NCBI GenBank assembly: GCA_018968995.1
Contig: JAGWZD010000075.1
Location: 1 to 8,364 of the forward strand
Source: Bdellovibrionales bacterium
GTDB taxonomy: Bacteria > Bdellovibrionota > UBA1018
Direction: 5' to 3'
DNA: 8,364 nucleotides
Below are positions 1 through 6,281 of this stretch, in pieces. Under the pieces are notes generated by a model. It had not been told where the DNA came from and did no database searches. It saw only the letters and a list, made by a program, of their open reading frames with translations. Both the position numbers and the translations under genes were made by a program. Positions within the stretch are counted from its first letter, which is position 1. Every line of letters starts with the position of its first letter.

Positions 1-1077
1 AGGATCGTTGTGACGACTCCAATCGGCTTGATGATTGCCCCAGGGTATTGTGGGTGATGCGACAACGGCGCCTGCATAGGTCTTATCCTCCATCGACTTG
101 AGCATTGCTGTGGAGGCGCGAAAACGAACCCCACTGTCGAGCGATTGAGGAGCAAGATCCATCAAGCTTGATTGATAGCCCCGCCATTGGCTTGAGAACT
201 GTTCGAGAGCATCATGAAAAGGGCGGGACATGCTTGCTTGGGCCAGCTCATAGGCTTTGGTGATGGAGTTTTCAAAGCCTAAAGCCAGTTCGAACTCAGG
301 CTGAGTGTCCACCGGAAGCTCTGCCGCCAAAACTACGTTCCCATCCCAAGCTTCGCTATATTGCTGCTTTAAATCGAAATTTTTTACCAGGTCTTGATAG
401 GGGTCCTGGCTTCCCGAAAAAGCAGTCGTGCTTTTCAGAAAAGGGATGCTTGCGACCAGGGCCTGCGCTTGATCTTGATCCCAAGCGAATAGTCCGTCTC
501 CGGGTGCAAGTTGAGAGGATGAGGTCACCGCATGGTTGCTCATGGGTGTTCCGCCGGCGGTTGGATTGGTCAGAAGGTATACATGAAGTCCGGCGACTCT
601 TGGTGTGAAGCGAACTTTCATTCGGACCACATCACGGTCTGGATCTGTGAAAACAATTTTCTCAATCACAAATCGACCCCCAATGTCTTGGGTGGTGATT
701 CGGAAAGCGGGTACGCCAATTTCAAGCCACTCGACGCGAGAGACCGCATCACGGCGCTCGTCCCAGAAAAAATCACGTTGATCGGTCACTAGAAACTGAA
801 GATCTCGAATCTGAGGACGATCGAGCGTCGGCCAATACACTTCGGTAAGAATGCCGTTGGCCACGGTGAACCACACCTTAGAGATGGGGGCGCTAGGCGA
901 TTGAGCCGAGTATTGGCCCTGCGAATCATAACTTTCGTAAGCGGTTCCGAAGGCCTGCTTGATTCCACTGGCCCAATATTCGGGCAGCATCCCAGTCCGG
1001 GGAGCCGTCGAGGCCTGAGCCCAAGAAGTTGATGAAATGGCCAAAGCAAAAATCGAGACCCACACACGATTGAGCAT
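1..1077 (-). CDS. Secreted glucoamylase, glycoside hydrolase family 15 (N-terminal 359 residues; runs off the left edge)
   Basis: Reading the minus strand from the ATG at 1077 gives 359 codons without a stop to the window edge, so the C-terminal part is outside the window. Residues 1-22 look like a Sec signal peptide: MLNR, a hydrophobic core (VWVSIFALAIS), then STSWAQA with cleavage likely after A20 or A22. Residues about 35-290 resemble the beta-sandwich domain at the front of bacterial glucoamylases and glucodextranases (KQAFGTAYESY, VWFTVANGILTEVYWPTLDR, IRDLQFLVTDQRDFFW). The start of the alpha/alpha-barrel catalytic domain is visible at about 320-350 (KSMEDKTYAGAVVASPTIPWG). The catalytic glutamates lie beyond the edge, so activity cannot be judged. 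The family releases glucose from alpha-1,4-glucans; the signal peptide puts it in the periplasm or outside the cell. No clear Shine-Dalgarno precedes the ATG, only a run of six C, but the signal peptide fixes the start. It lies 40 bases downstream of cheW with no terminator visible between them. Family assignment is from remembered motifs. Confidence 0.85.
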   Translation of the reverse strand, partial: MLNRVWVSIFALAISSTSWAQASTAPRTGMLPEYWASGIKQAFGTAYESYDSQGQYSAQSPSAPISKVWFTVANGILTEVYWPTLDRPQIRDLQFLVTDQRDFFWDERRDAVSRVEWLEIGVPAFRITTQDIGGRFVIEKIVFTDPDRDVVRMKVRFTPRVAGLHVYLLTNPTAGGTPMSNHAVTSSSQLAPGDGLFAWDQDQAQALVASIPFLKSTTAFSGSQDPYQDLVKNFDLKQQYSEAWDGNVVLAAELPVDTQPEFELALGFENSITKAYELAQASMSRPFHDALEQFSSQWRGYQSSLMDLAPQSLDSGVRFRASTAMLKSMEDKTYAGAVVASPTIPWGNHQADWSRHNDP

Positions 1078-1117
1078 GGGGGGAGTTCAACCAAAGCTTA
1101 GGCCTTTACGCAAGGGG

Positions 1118-1639
1118 TCAGGCGGCTATTCCATGGGCGGCCTGAAGTTCCTCAGCCGAGAGGGTGGAGGTTACATCTAAAAGAATCAGTACTTGGCTCT
1201 CGATCTTACCCATTCCTACGATAAATCGCAGGGATGCGGTCTCTCCCAAGACGGGAGGGGGCTCAATTTGATTCGTAGAGAGCTCGATCACGCTATGGAC
1301 CGAGTCCACAATGACCCCCATCATGTGATTACCCTGTGAATCTTCAGCAGTTTCTACCACAACGATGCAGGTCGCTCGGGTGGTTTCAGTGGCCGGAAGC
1401 CCTAATTTTAAGCGCAGGTCAATGACCGGAATGATTTTGCCCCGAAGGTTCATAACTCCGGCCACAAAAGAGGCCGTTCTTGGAACCGGGGTAATGTCCG
1501 TCATGGGGTTGATTTCTCGAACCGATCGAACGGCCACCCCGTAAACCCTGGGCCCCAATTGCAGGGTGAGGTATTGGCCAGGCTTTGCCGTGGCGCCAAG
1601 ATGAGTGGGGGTGTTCTCGACGGCGGTCAATGGACTCAT
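1118..1639 (-). CDS. cheW: Chemotaxis adaptor protein CheW
   Basis: This 173-residue protein is a single CheW-like domain, the scaffold that couples receptors (MCPs) to the CheA kinase in cytoplasmic arrays. It shows the family landmarks in order: YGVAVRSVREI (33-43), PVPRTASFVAGVMNLRG (51-67; the NLRG turn is the most conserved part of CheW), IPVIDLRLKLGLP (70-82), MGVIVDSVHSV (107-117) and the C-terminal VLILLDVTSTLS (150-161). The first 20 residues are an extra polar tail. Length is normal for CheW. The ATG at 1639 has a good ribosome site (AGAAGGAAA) about 8 bases upstream. The gene is divergent from cheA rather than within the cheA-cheR-cheB run, so it is transcribed separately from its partner kinase. 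The glucoamylase gene follows 40 bases downstream on the same strand. Confidence 0.95.
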   Translation of the reverse strand: MSPLTAVENTPTHLGATAKPGQYLTLQLGPRVYGVAVRSVREINPMTDITPVPRTASFVAGVMNLRGKIIPVIDLRLKLGLPATETTRATCIVVVETAEDSQGNHMMGVIVDSVHSVIELSTNQIEPPPVLGETASLRFIVGMGKIESQVLILLDVTSTLSAEELQAAHGIAA

Positions 1640-1781
1640 TCTGCAGTTTCCTTCTCATGGATCTACTCGGGTTATTGGGTATGATCTTGAGGTTTTTTTT
1701 CAGTCTTTGCTGAGACTTGAGGACAAAGCGTCAAAAGGATTTCATTGAGAACTGCCTCGAGCATTCCGATCGGTTCTGAGA
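1640..1781. promoter_or_regulatory. Divergent cheW/cheA control region
   Basis: These 142 bases must carry the start signals of both cheW (leftward) and cheA-cheR-cheB (rightward). Visible in it are a run of eight T (1693-1700), a small inverted repeat AGTCT/AGACT with a 6-base spacer (1702-1717), and two copies of CTTGAGG exactly 30 bases apart (1686-1692 and 1716-1722). I found no convincing FliA-type (sigma-28) flagellar promoter in either direction and no clear promoter for cheW. The repeats are short and could be chance. Confidence 0.45.
1717..1745 (+). promoter_or_regulatory. Candidate sigma-70-type promoter for cheA-cheR-cheB
   Basis: TTGAGG (1717-1722; 4 of 6 to consensus) and TTTCAT (1740-1745; 4 of 6) are separated by exactly 17 bases. 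This would start transcription near 1752, leaving a leader of about 30 bases before the cheA ATG. The position and spacing are good but the boxes are imperfect, so this is a candidate only. One CTTGAGG repeat overlaps the -35 box. Confidence 0.35.
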
Positions 1782-3566
1782 ATGAGTGATATCCAGAGCG
1801 ACCAAGATTTCATGGAGGAATTACAGCGAGACTTCCTCGGGGAAGTTTCTTTCCTTCTAGAACAGTCAGAAGAGTCCTACCTGAAGCTCGAAAATCCTGA
1901 CCTTCGAGTGGAGGAACTCGGGAAAATTTTTCGTCTAGCCCATTCTCTGAAGGGCACAGGAGCAGCCGTCGGATTTACCGATCTCGCCGAGTTTGCCCAT
2001 CAAGTCGAGGACTGCCTCACGGTCCTGAGGAACAACCCTGCCTTAGTGTCTACCGAGGTGGTCACTCTTCTGCTTCGTTGTGGTGATGCCTTTCGTGTTC
2101 GAATTGCTCAGTTGAAGGCTAAAGACTCTGCTGCCTGGTCGGTATCCGGGCTCGAGGCCGAAGTGCAAGCCATGCTAAAGAAGCTTCGAGGCACCGACTC
2201 GGGTAGCTCTGCAGAACCTGAAAAAAGCGTATTGGTCGATGCGGACTGGGAAGCGCTCGCGGCGTCTGCCCCGAAAAGCTTGGACACTGAGGTTCCTGCT
2301 GCAACTGCTGCTGCGGTTATTCCGGCAACTACTCCAGCATCTACAGTGGCTCCGTCATCCTCTGCCGTTTCTGCTCAGCGCGAGGTCCTGAAGATTGACT
2401 CTGAGCGAGTCGAATCAGTTTTGAATCTTGTGGGTGAACTGGTGGTTCTAAAAAGTCAGCTGATTAACCGATGTGAGGGCGGGGATCAGGGGTTGAATCA
2501 ACTTGTTTCTCTCATGGATAAGACCATCCGTGAGCTTCAGGATAAAACTTTAAGCATGCGAGTCACGCCGCTGAAGAGTCTATTTTTAAAGACTCAGCGA
2601 GTGGTTCGCGATTTGTCGGTGAAGCTTGGTAAACCCATGGAGTTTGTCATGGAAGGCGAGGATACCGAAATCGACCGAGCCATGGTGGACGCTCTGGCCG
2701 ATCCACTCATGCATTTGGCGCGTAACTCGCTTGACCATGGAATTGAATCTCTTGAGGGACGTGGCTCAGCCGGGAAGCCTGAAAAAGGGATGATCTATCT
2801 TCGTGCTTATCAGCGCGGAGGAAGAATTCTGATTGAGCTTTCAGATGACGGTAAAGGTCTTCAGCGCGAAAGGATTTTAGCAAAAGCGGTCGAACGAGGA
2901 ATCGTACGTCAAGATTCGGCTCAAGAGATGTCGGATCGCCAAGTGTATTCTCTGATTTTCGCCCCCGGATTTTCAACCGCCGAGCAAGTGACTGATGTTT
3001 CCGGACGTGGAGTCGGAATGGATGTGGTCAAAACCCAAGTGGAAAAGCTCAAAGGGAAGATTGATCTTGAGTCGGTGCCTGGAGTGGGAACTTGCGTGCG
3101 AATGTCGCTACCCATGAGTACCTCCATCTTAGACGGAATGCTCGTCAAGCTCGGTGAGGAGCCCTTTATTCTGCCCATCGAGAGCATTCGAGAACTGGTG
3201 GACTTAGACGAGACCCAAATTCTAGAGGTGATCAACGGTAAAGCCGTTTGGCGTCATCGCGATAAGCTCTATCCGGTCATGGATATGCAGAATGGCTTTA
3301 AGAGTGGAATGCTCGGTAAGCCCAAGCTTGTGGCCATCATCGATGGTGGCGGGCGGGATGTGGCGTTCTTACTGAGCGCTGTGACGGGGCAGAGCCAGGT
3401 TGTCCTGAAGAACTTGGATGAAAGAATTCGTACTTGCCGGGGAGTTTCTGGAGCTGCGATTTTGGGTAATGGCCGCGTAGCGCTGGTTCTAGATCCAGCG
3501 GGAATTGTTCAGGCGGCCGAGAGCGCTTTTGAAACCCAGGGTAGATCTGAGGTGCACGCTGCATGA
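1782..3566 (+). CDS. cheA: Chemotaxis histidine kinase CheA
   Basis: CheA (594 residues) autophosphorylates and passes phosphate to CheY and CheB under receptor/CheW control. Domains in order: P1 histidine phosphotransfer (about 8-135; phospho-acceptor H54 in RLAHSLKGTG); an Ala/Thr/Pro/Ser-rich linker (about 140-198); P3 dimerisation helices (about 200-262, IDSERVESVLNLVGELVVLK); P4 ATP-binding kinase domain with N box HLARNSLDHGIE (311-322), G1 DDGKGL (355-360), F box FAPGFSTA (393-400) and G2 GRGVGMDVV (408-416); and a P5 CheW-like regulatory domain (about 448-585). I see no P2 docking domain: the segment between P1 and P3 is only a low-complexity linker, which also explains a length shorter than the roughly 650 residues of E. 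coli CheA. All kinase motifs are intact. The ATG at 1782 has only a weak ribosome site (GAG); M11 at 1812 is an alternative with none better. The stop overlaps cheR by four bases (ATGA). Confidence 0.97.
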   Translation: MSDIQSDQDFMEELQRDFLGEVSFLLEQSEESYLKLENPDLRVEELGKIFRLAHSLKGTGAAVGFTDLAEFAHQVEDCLTVLRNNPALVSTEVVTLLLRCGDAFRVRIAQLKAKDSAAWSVSGLEAEVQAMLKKLRGTDSGSSAEPEKSVLVDADWEALAASAPKSLDTEVPAATAAAVIPATTPASTVAPSSSAVSAQREVLKIDSERVESVLNLVGELVVLKSQLINRCEGGDQGLNQLVSLMDKTIRELQDKTLSMRVTPLKSLFLKTQRVVRDLSVKLGKPMEFVMEGEDTEIDRAMVDALADPLMHLARNSLDHGIESLEGRGSAGKPEKGMIYLRAYQRGGRILIELSDDGKGLQRERILAKAVERGIVRQDSAQEMSDRQVYSLIFAPGFSTAEQVTDVSGRGVGMDVVKTQVEKLKGKIDLESVPGVGTCVRMSLPMSTSILDGMLVKLGEEPFILPIESIRELVDLDETQILEVINGKAVWRHRDKLYPVMDMQNGFKSGMLGKPKLVAIIDGGGRDVAFLLSAVTGQSQVVLKNLDERIRTCRGVSGAAILGNGRVALVLDPAGIVQAAESAFETQGRSEVHAA

Positions 3567-4504
3567 GCGTGTTACCCAAGCCATTCATTTCTTTTGGGCG
3601 GGGGACGCTTGCTGAACAGCAGCAAGAGCTCGAGCGAATTGGATTAGATGGCATCGGGTTTAATCGTCTAAGCGCATTATTAAAAGAGCTGACCGGAATT
3701 TCTCTTGAAGATAATTCTAAGAATCGATCACTCATGGTGAGTCGAGTGGTTCAAACGCTGCGCGCTCGGGAACTCGGATCTTTAAGCGACTACTTCAATC
3801 TCTTGAGGTCGGCGCGTGCAGACTCGGAAGAAATTGCGGAGTTCGTTTCGAAGATGACTACGAATACGACTCGTTTTTTCCGTGAATCGGCCCACTTTAA
3901 GCAGCTTCAGACCGTTATCCCAACGATTTTATCCGAGAAAGAAAAAATGCACGGAGTGGATTCCACTGAAATTCGAGTGTGGTGCGCCGCCTCGAGCACA
4001 GGTCAGGAGCCTTACACTCTAGCCATGGTGATGCTTGAGGAATTGGCACGCATCGCCCCTCAAAAACCCTGGAGGCTAAAGATTCTTGCCAGCGATATCG
4101 ATCGGCCCTCGCTTCATAAGGCGGTCTCTGGAATCTATCTTCAGCAAGAAATTGAGAATATACCGCCGGAGCTTTTGAAAAAATATTTCGTTGAGCGGGT
4201 CGACGGATCCGCAGGGAAGCGCTTTGTGGTGCATCCGGCTCTAAGTAAGAAGATTACTTTTGCTGAAATCAATCTCACTACTCAGCCGTATCCGATGCAG
4301 AGGCTTTTTGATGTCATCTTCTGTCGGAACGTTTTGATTTATTTTAATCGGCAAACAGCCGAGCAAGTGGTTTCGAATCTAGAGCGGGTCTTAAGACCAG
4401 GGGGATACCTGTTTTTAGGGCACTCTGAATCTGGTTCGATGCGTAATACAAAATTTCAGACGATCTCTCATGCGGTTTACCGCAAGAAGGGAGATCTGAA
4501 ATGA
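3563..4504 (+). CDS. cheR: Chemotaxis protein methyltransferase CheR
   Basis: CheR transfers methyl groups from S-adenosylmethionine to glutamates in the cytoplasmic domain of chemoreceptors, the slow adaptation step opposed by CheB. In 313 residues it shows the alpha-helical N-terminal domain (about 33-90), the conserved TTNTTRFFRE (99-108), the SAM-binding loop CAASSTGQEPYTLAM (141-155), SDID (177-180), a beta-subdomain region after IPPELLKKYF (200-209), NLTTQPYP (237-244), FCRNVLIYF (253-261) and LRPGGYLFLGHSES (277-290). E. coli CheR is about 286 residues; the extra length is spread over both ends and the middle. The ATG at 3563 sits in the ATGA overlap with the cheA stop, implying translational coupling. 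Its own stop overlaps the cheB start in the same way. Confidence 0.97.
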   Translation: MSVLPKPFISFGRGTLAEQQQELERIGLDGIGFNRLSALLKELTGISLEDNSKNRSLMVSRVVQTLRARELGSLSDYFNLLRSARADSEEIAEFVSKMTTNTTRFFRESAHFKQLQTVIPTILSEKEKMHGVDSTEIRVWCAASSTGQEPYTLAMVMLEELARIAPQKPWRLKILASDIDRPSLHKAVSGIYLQQEIENIPPELLKKYFVERVDGSAGKRFVVHPALSKKITFAEINLTTQPYPMQRLFDVIFCRNVLIYFNRQTAEQVVSNLERVLRPGGYLFLGHSESGSMRNTKFQTISHAVYRKKGDLK

Positions 4505-5607
4505 CCCTATTAAAAAAATACCGAGTATTAGTGGTGGATGACTCGCCCATCATGCAAGCGCTGATCTCTCGAATGCTGTCATCTTTGGCGGAGGTGGAAG
4601 TGGTCGCCACCGCATCGGACGCTTTCGAGGCGCGCGAAAAACTCGTGGAACTTGCTCCGGATGTCATGACCCTAGATATCGACATGCCCAAGCTTGATGG
4701 TCTAGCGTTTCTAGAGAAAGTCATGAAGCACTTTCCAACACCCACGGTGGTGGTGAGCTCGCTGGCGGAAAAGGGTTCCAAGGTTTCCCTACGAGCCGTG
4801 GAGCTGGGCGCAATTCGTGCGGTAGAAAAGCCCAAGGTGCAAGCCGGGAGAAGTTTGCAAGAGGCGTCGGCTGAAATCTGTGCGGCAGTGATCGAAGCAG
4901 GTAAAGCGCGCACTCAGCCACGATTTAAGCTGGCTTCTGAGGCCGCAGAGGTCTCCTCGGGAAATGCCCGACAGTCTTCAGCCACCGACTCAGCAGTGGA
5001 AGCCCTTTTAGCTCGAAAAATCATTGCCATTGCCAGCTCCACCGGGGGAACTGAAGCGCTCAAGACTGTTTTACGGAACCTACCGGCGGCTATTCCGCCG
5101 ATGGTCGTGGTTCAGCACATGCCGGCTTTATTTACCACTCAGTACGCTCAGCACCTTCAGGAAATCTGTGCTTTTCGAGTTCGTGAAGCTAAAGACGGCG
5201 ATCTGGTCATTCCCGGACAGCTTTTCTTAGCGCCCGGAGATTTTCATATGGAAGTCGAGCGGCGTGGGGGGCTTCGCATTCGCTTGCATCAAGGGCCCAT
5301 GCTTCATGGGGTTCGACCGGCGGCAGATTACCTTTTTGAATCCGTAGCTAAGATCATGGGGCAACACGCTCTAGGCGTGGTGCTCACCGGAATGGGACGA
5401 GACGGGGCGTCAGGCCTGCTTTCCATGAAAAATGCGGGCGCTAAGACGATTGTCCAAGACGAGAAATCCTCGGTGGTTTTTGGAATGCCCAAAGCTGCTA
5501 TTGAGGTAGGGGCGGCCGATCAGATTGTGGGCCTCAATCGTATTGCCGCTAAAATCATCGACTGGGTTGAGAAAGCTAAAAATAGCCCAGTAAAAAAAGC
5601 GGGTTAG
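4501..5607 (+). CDS. cheB: Chemotaxis response regulator protein-glutamate methylesterase CheB
   Basis: CheB removes receptor methyl groups (and deamidates receptor glutamines) when its receiver domain is phosphorylated by CheA. The receiver spans about 5-125 of 368 residues: acidic pair D13/D14, phospho-acceptor D59 in TLDIDMPKLDG, and K110 in VEKP. A linker (about 130-168) leads to the methylesterase domain (about 172-355). The catalytic triad is visible as S180 in SSTGG, H206 in QHMP and D301 in LTGMGRDGA. All key residues of the family are present and the length is normal. The ATG at 4501 overlaps the cheR stop (ATGA). The stop at 5605-5607 is only 3 bases from the 3' end of a head-on tRNA gene, and no terminator separates them. 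The 3' end of cheB is lysine-rich (residues 358-366). Confidence 0.97.
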   Translation: MTLLKKYRVLVVDDSPIMQALISRMLSSLAEVEVVATASDAFEAREKLVELAPDVMTLDIDMPKLDGLAFLEKVMKHFPTPTVVVSSLAEKGSKVSLRAVELGAIRAVEKPKVQAGRSLQEASAEICAAVIEAGKARTQPRFKLASEAAEVSSGNARQSSATDSAVEALLARKIIAIASSTGGTEALKTVLRNLPAAIPPMVVVQHMPALFTTQYAQHLQEICAFRVREAKDGDLVIPGQLFLAPGDFHMEVERRGGLRIRLHQGPMLHGVRPAADYLFESVAKIMGQHALGVVLTGMGRDGASGLLSMKNAGAKTIVQDEKSSVVFGMPKAAIEVGAADQIVGLNRIAAKIIDWVEKAKNSPVKKAG

Positions 5608-5610
5608 AGC

Positions 5611-5686
5611 TGGAGCCGATGACCGGACTTGAACCGGTGACCTACGCTTTACGAAAGCGTTGCTCTACCAACTGAGCTACATCGGC
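5611..5686 (-). tRNA. tRNA-Thr (anticodon CGU, reads ACG)
   Basis: The minus strand from 5686 folds into a full cloverleaf of 76 bases including an encoded CCA end (5611-5613). Acceptor arms GCCGATG/CATCGGC pair at all 7 positions. The D stem is GCTC/GAGC. The anticodon stem ACGCT/AGCGT encloses the loop TTCGTAA with anticodon CGT. The T stem ACCGG/CCGGT encloses TTCAAGT. The discriminator base is T (5614). No intron or mismatch is seen. The gene is transcribed towards cheB, with 3 bases between its CCA end and the cheB stop codon. A promoter is likely in the spacer shared with the Nudix gene. Confidence 0.97.
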
Positions 5687-5696
5687 GCTCTCCAGA

Positions 5697-5712
5697 CTTC
5701 AGTAGACTGAAG
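5697..5712. repeat. Perfect 7-base inverted repeat upstream of tRNA-Thr
   Basis: CTTCAGT and ACTGAAG are exact reverse complements separated by two bases (AG). As RNA it could form a 6-base-pair stem with a 4-base loop (TAGA). It lies 11-26 bases upstream of the mature tRNA 5' end, so it would be at the start of the precursor tRNA leader if the candidate promoter is right. It could also be a binding site for a dimeric regulator. No T run follows on either strand, so it is not a usual terminator. Confidence 0.6.
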
Positions 5713-5717
5713 GCTGT

Positions 5718-5747
5718 CGTATATCGGCGCTGGGAGCGGATTCGCAA
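5718..5747 (-). promoter_or_regulatory. Candidate promoter for tRNA-Thr
   Basis: On the minus strand, TTGCGA (plus positions 5742-5747) and TATACG (5718-5723) are 18 bases apart. This would start transcription near 5711, about 25 bases before the mature tRNA 5' end. The -35 box matches 4 of 6 and the -10 box 3 to 4 of 6. The -35 box partly overlaps the ribosome site of the divergent Nudix gene. Confidence 0.35.
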
Positions 5748-5752
5748 GGAGA
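5746..5752 (+). promoter_or_regulatory. Ribosome binding site of the Nudix gene
   Basis: AAGGAGA, a near-perfect Shine-Dalgarno sequence, ends 10 bases before the ATG at 5763 and fixes that start. It lies on top of the candidate -35 box of the divergent tRNA gene. No obvious rightward promoter is visible in the 76-base spacer. Confidence 0.8.
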
Positions 5753-5762
5753 ATTTCGGACC

Positions 5763-6206
5763 ATGCAAAAGGTGCAGGTTTGGGTTTTTAGGAAAAGCGA
5801 ACTCGGGCAGGCCGAGGTTTTATTGCTTCGAACCCTCCCGGAGCGCGGCGGGTTTTGGCAACCCGTTACCGGAAGTGTTGAATCTAACGAGGATCTTTTG
5901 ACCGCAGCCCGGCGGGAGCTAAAAGAAGAGACCGGAATCGAGGTGGACCCCGAAAAGCTTTTAAGAACGGGACATTCGTTTTCTTATGAAAGTCGTTGGG
6001 GTGGAATTGCCCACGAAGAAGTGTTTGCAATTTTTTTGGATCCAAGCGTTTCGATAAAAAATTTTTCAATTCAGATCGATTTTGGGGAGCACGATGCGTT
6101 TCAGTGGCTAAAATGGCGTCAAGCGCTTTCTTTTCTGAAGCACGAAGAAACCCAAAAATGCCTGAAAATCGCGGCTGAAATTTTCGAAAAAAAATTTTCT
6201 CTTTGA
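5763..6206 (+). CDS. Nudix hydrolase, NudB-like (dihydroneopterin triphosphate pyrophosphohydrolase type)
   Basis: This 147-residue cytoplasmic protein carries a complete Nudix box matching GX5EX7REUXEEXGU: G37, E43, R51-E52-L53, E55-E56, G58 and I59. The family hydrolyses nucleoside diphosphates linked to another moiety, using Mg2+ bound by the REXXEE glutamates. The phrase FWQPVTGSVE (31-40) just before the box closely resembles FWQSVTGSVE of E. coli NudB, which removes pyrophosphate from dihydroneopterin triphosphate in folate synthesis. Size (E. coli NudB is 150 residues) also fits. Substrate cannot be set from sequence alone, so another Nudix substrate remains possible. The rest of the protein is the usual beta/alpha sandwich plus a charged C-terminal helix (about 127-145). 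It is divergent from tRNA-Thr and 135 bases ahead of the HU gene, with no terminator between, so some read-through into HU is possible. Confidence 0.85.
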   Translation: MQKVQVWVFRKSELGQAEVLLLRTLPERGGFWQPVTGSVESNEDLLTAARRELKEETGIEVDPEKLLRTGHSFSYESRWGGIAHEEVFAIFLDPSVSIKNFSIQIDFGEHDAFQWLKWRQALSFLKHEETQKCLKIAAEIFEKKFSL

Positions 6207-6211
6207 AAGAA

Positions 6212-6240
6212 TTGACAGTGCGAAAGTTTTTGATCATAAG
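6212..6240 (+). promoter_or_regulatory. Sigma-70-type promoter of the HU gene
   Basis: A perfect -35 box TTGACA (6212-6217) is followed after exactly 17 bases by CATAAG (6235-6240), which matches the -10 consensus at 4 of 6 positions. It starts 6 bases after the Nudix stop codon. Transcription would begin near 6247, giving a leader of about 95 bases before the HU ATG. Confidence 0.65.
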
Positions 6241-6248
6241 CTGTCTCC

Positions 6249-6270
6249 GCTCGTTGTGAATGCAGTGAGC
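6249..6270 (+). promoter_or_regulatory. Predicted hairpin near the 5' end of the HU mRNA leader
   Basis: GCTCGTTGT (6249-6257) and GCAGTGAGC (6262-6270) pair as RNA over 9 positions around the loop GAAU. Six pairs are Watson-Crick and three are G-U wobbles. It would begin about 2 bases after the predicted transcription start and is followed by an A-rich stretch (6271-6283). A 5'-terminal hairpin may protect the mRNA from decay; that role is inferred. An A tract rather than a T tract follows, so it is not a terminator. Confidence 0.4.
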
Positions 6271-6281
6271 AAAAAAATAAA

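Noticed and set aside
789..1094. Minus-strand open frame of 101 codons
   Set aside because: It overlaps the glucoamylase gene in another frame, has no recognisable domain, and the frame starting at 1077 has a signal peptide and clear GH15 motifs.
1693..1717. Inverted repeat next to a run of eight T as a terminator
   Set aside because: On the plus strand the T run comes before, not after, the hairpin; on the minus strand the hairpin is followed by A. The stem is also only 5 pairs.
1730..1761. Possible FliA-type promoter (TCAAAAGG ... GCCTCGAG)
   Set aside because: The spacer is 16 bases instead of about 11 and both boxes match poorly.
4344..4913. Long antisense open frame (189 codons) across the cheR/cheB junction
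   Set aside because: The translation is Ser/Thr/Ala-rich without domain features, and both overlapped genes are fully supported. It is a codon-bias shadow.
6178..6200. AT-rich near-palindrome at the end of the Nudix gene as a terminator
   Set aside because: The stem is almost all A-T, lies inside the coding sequence and has no GC-rich core; it is unlikely to terminate transcription.
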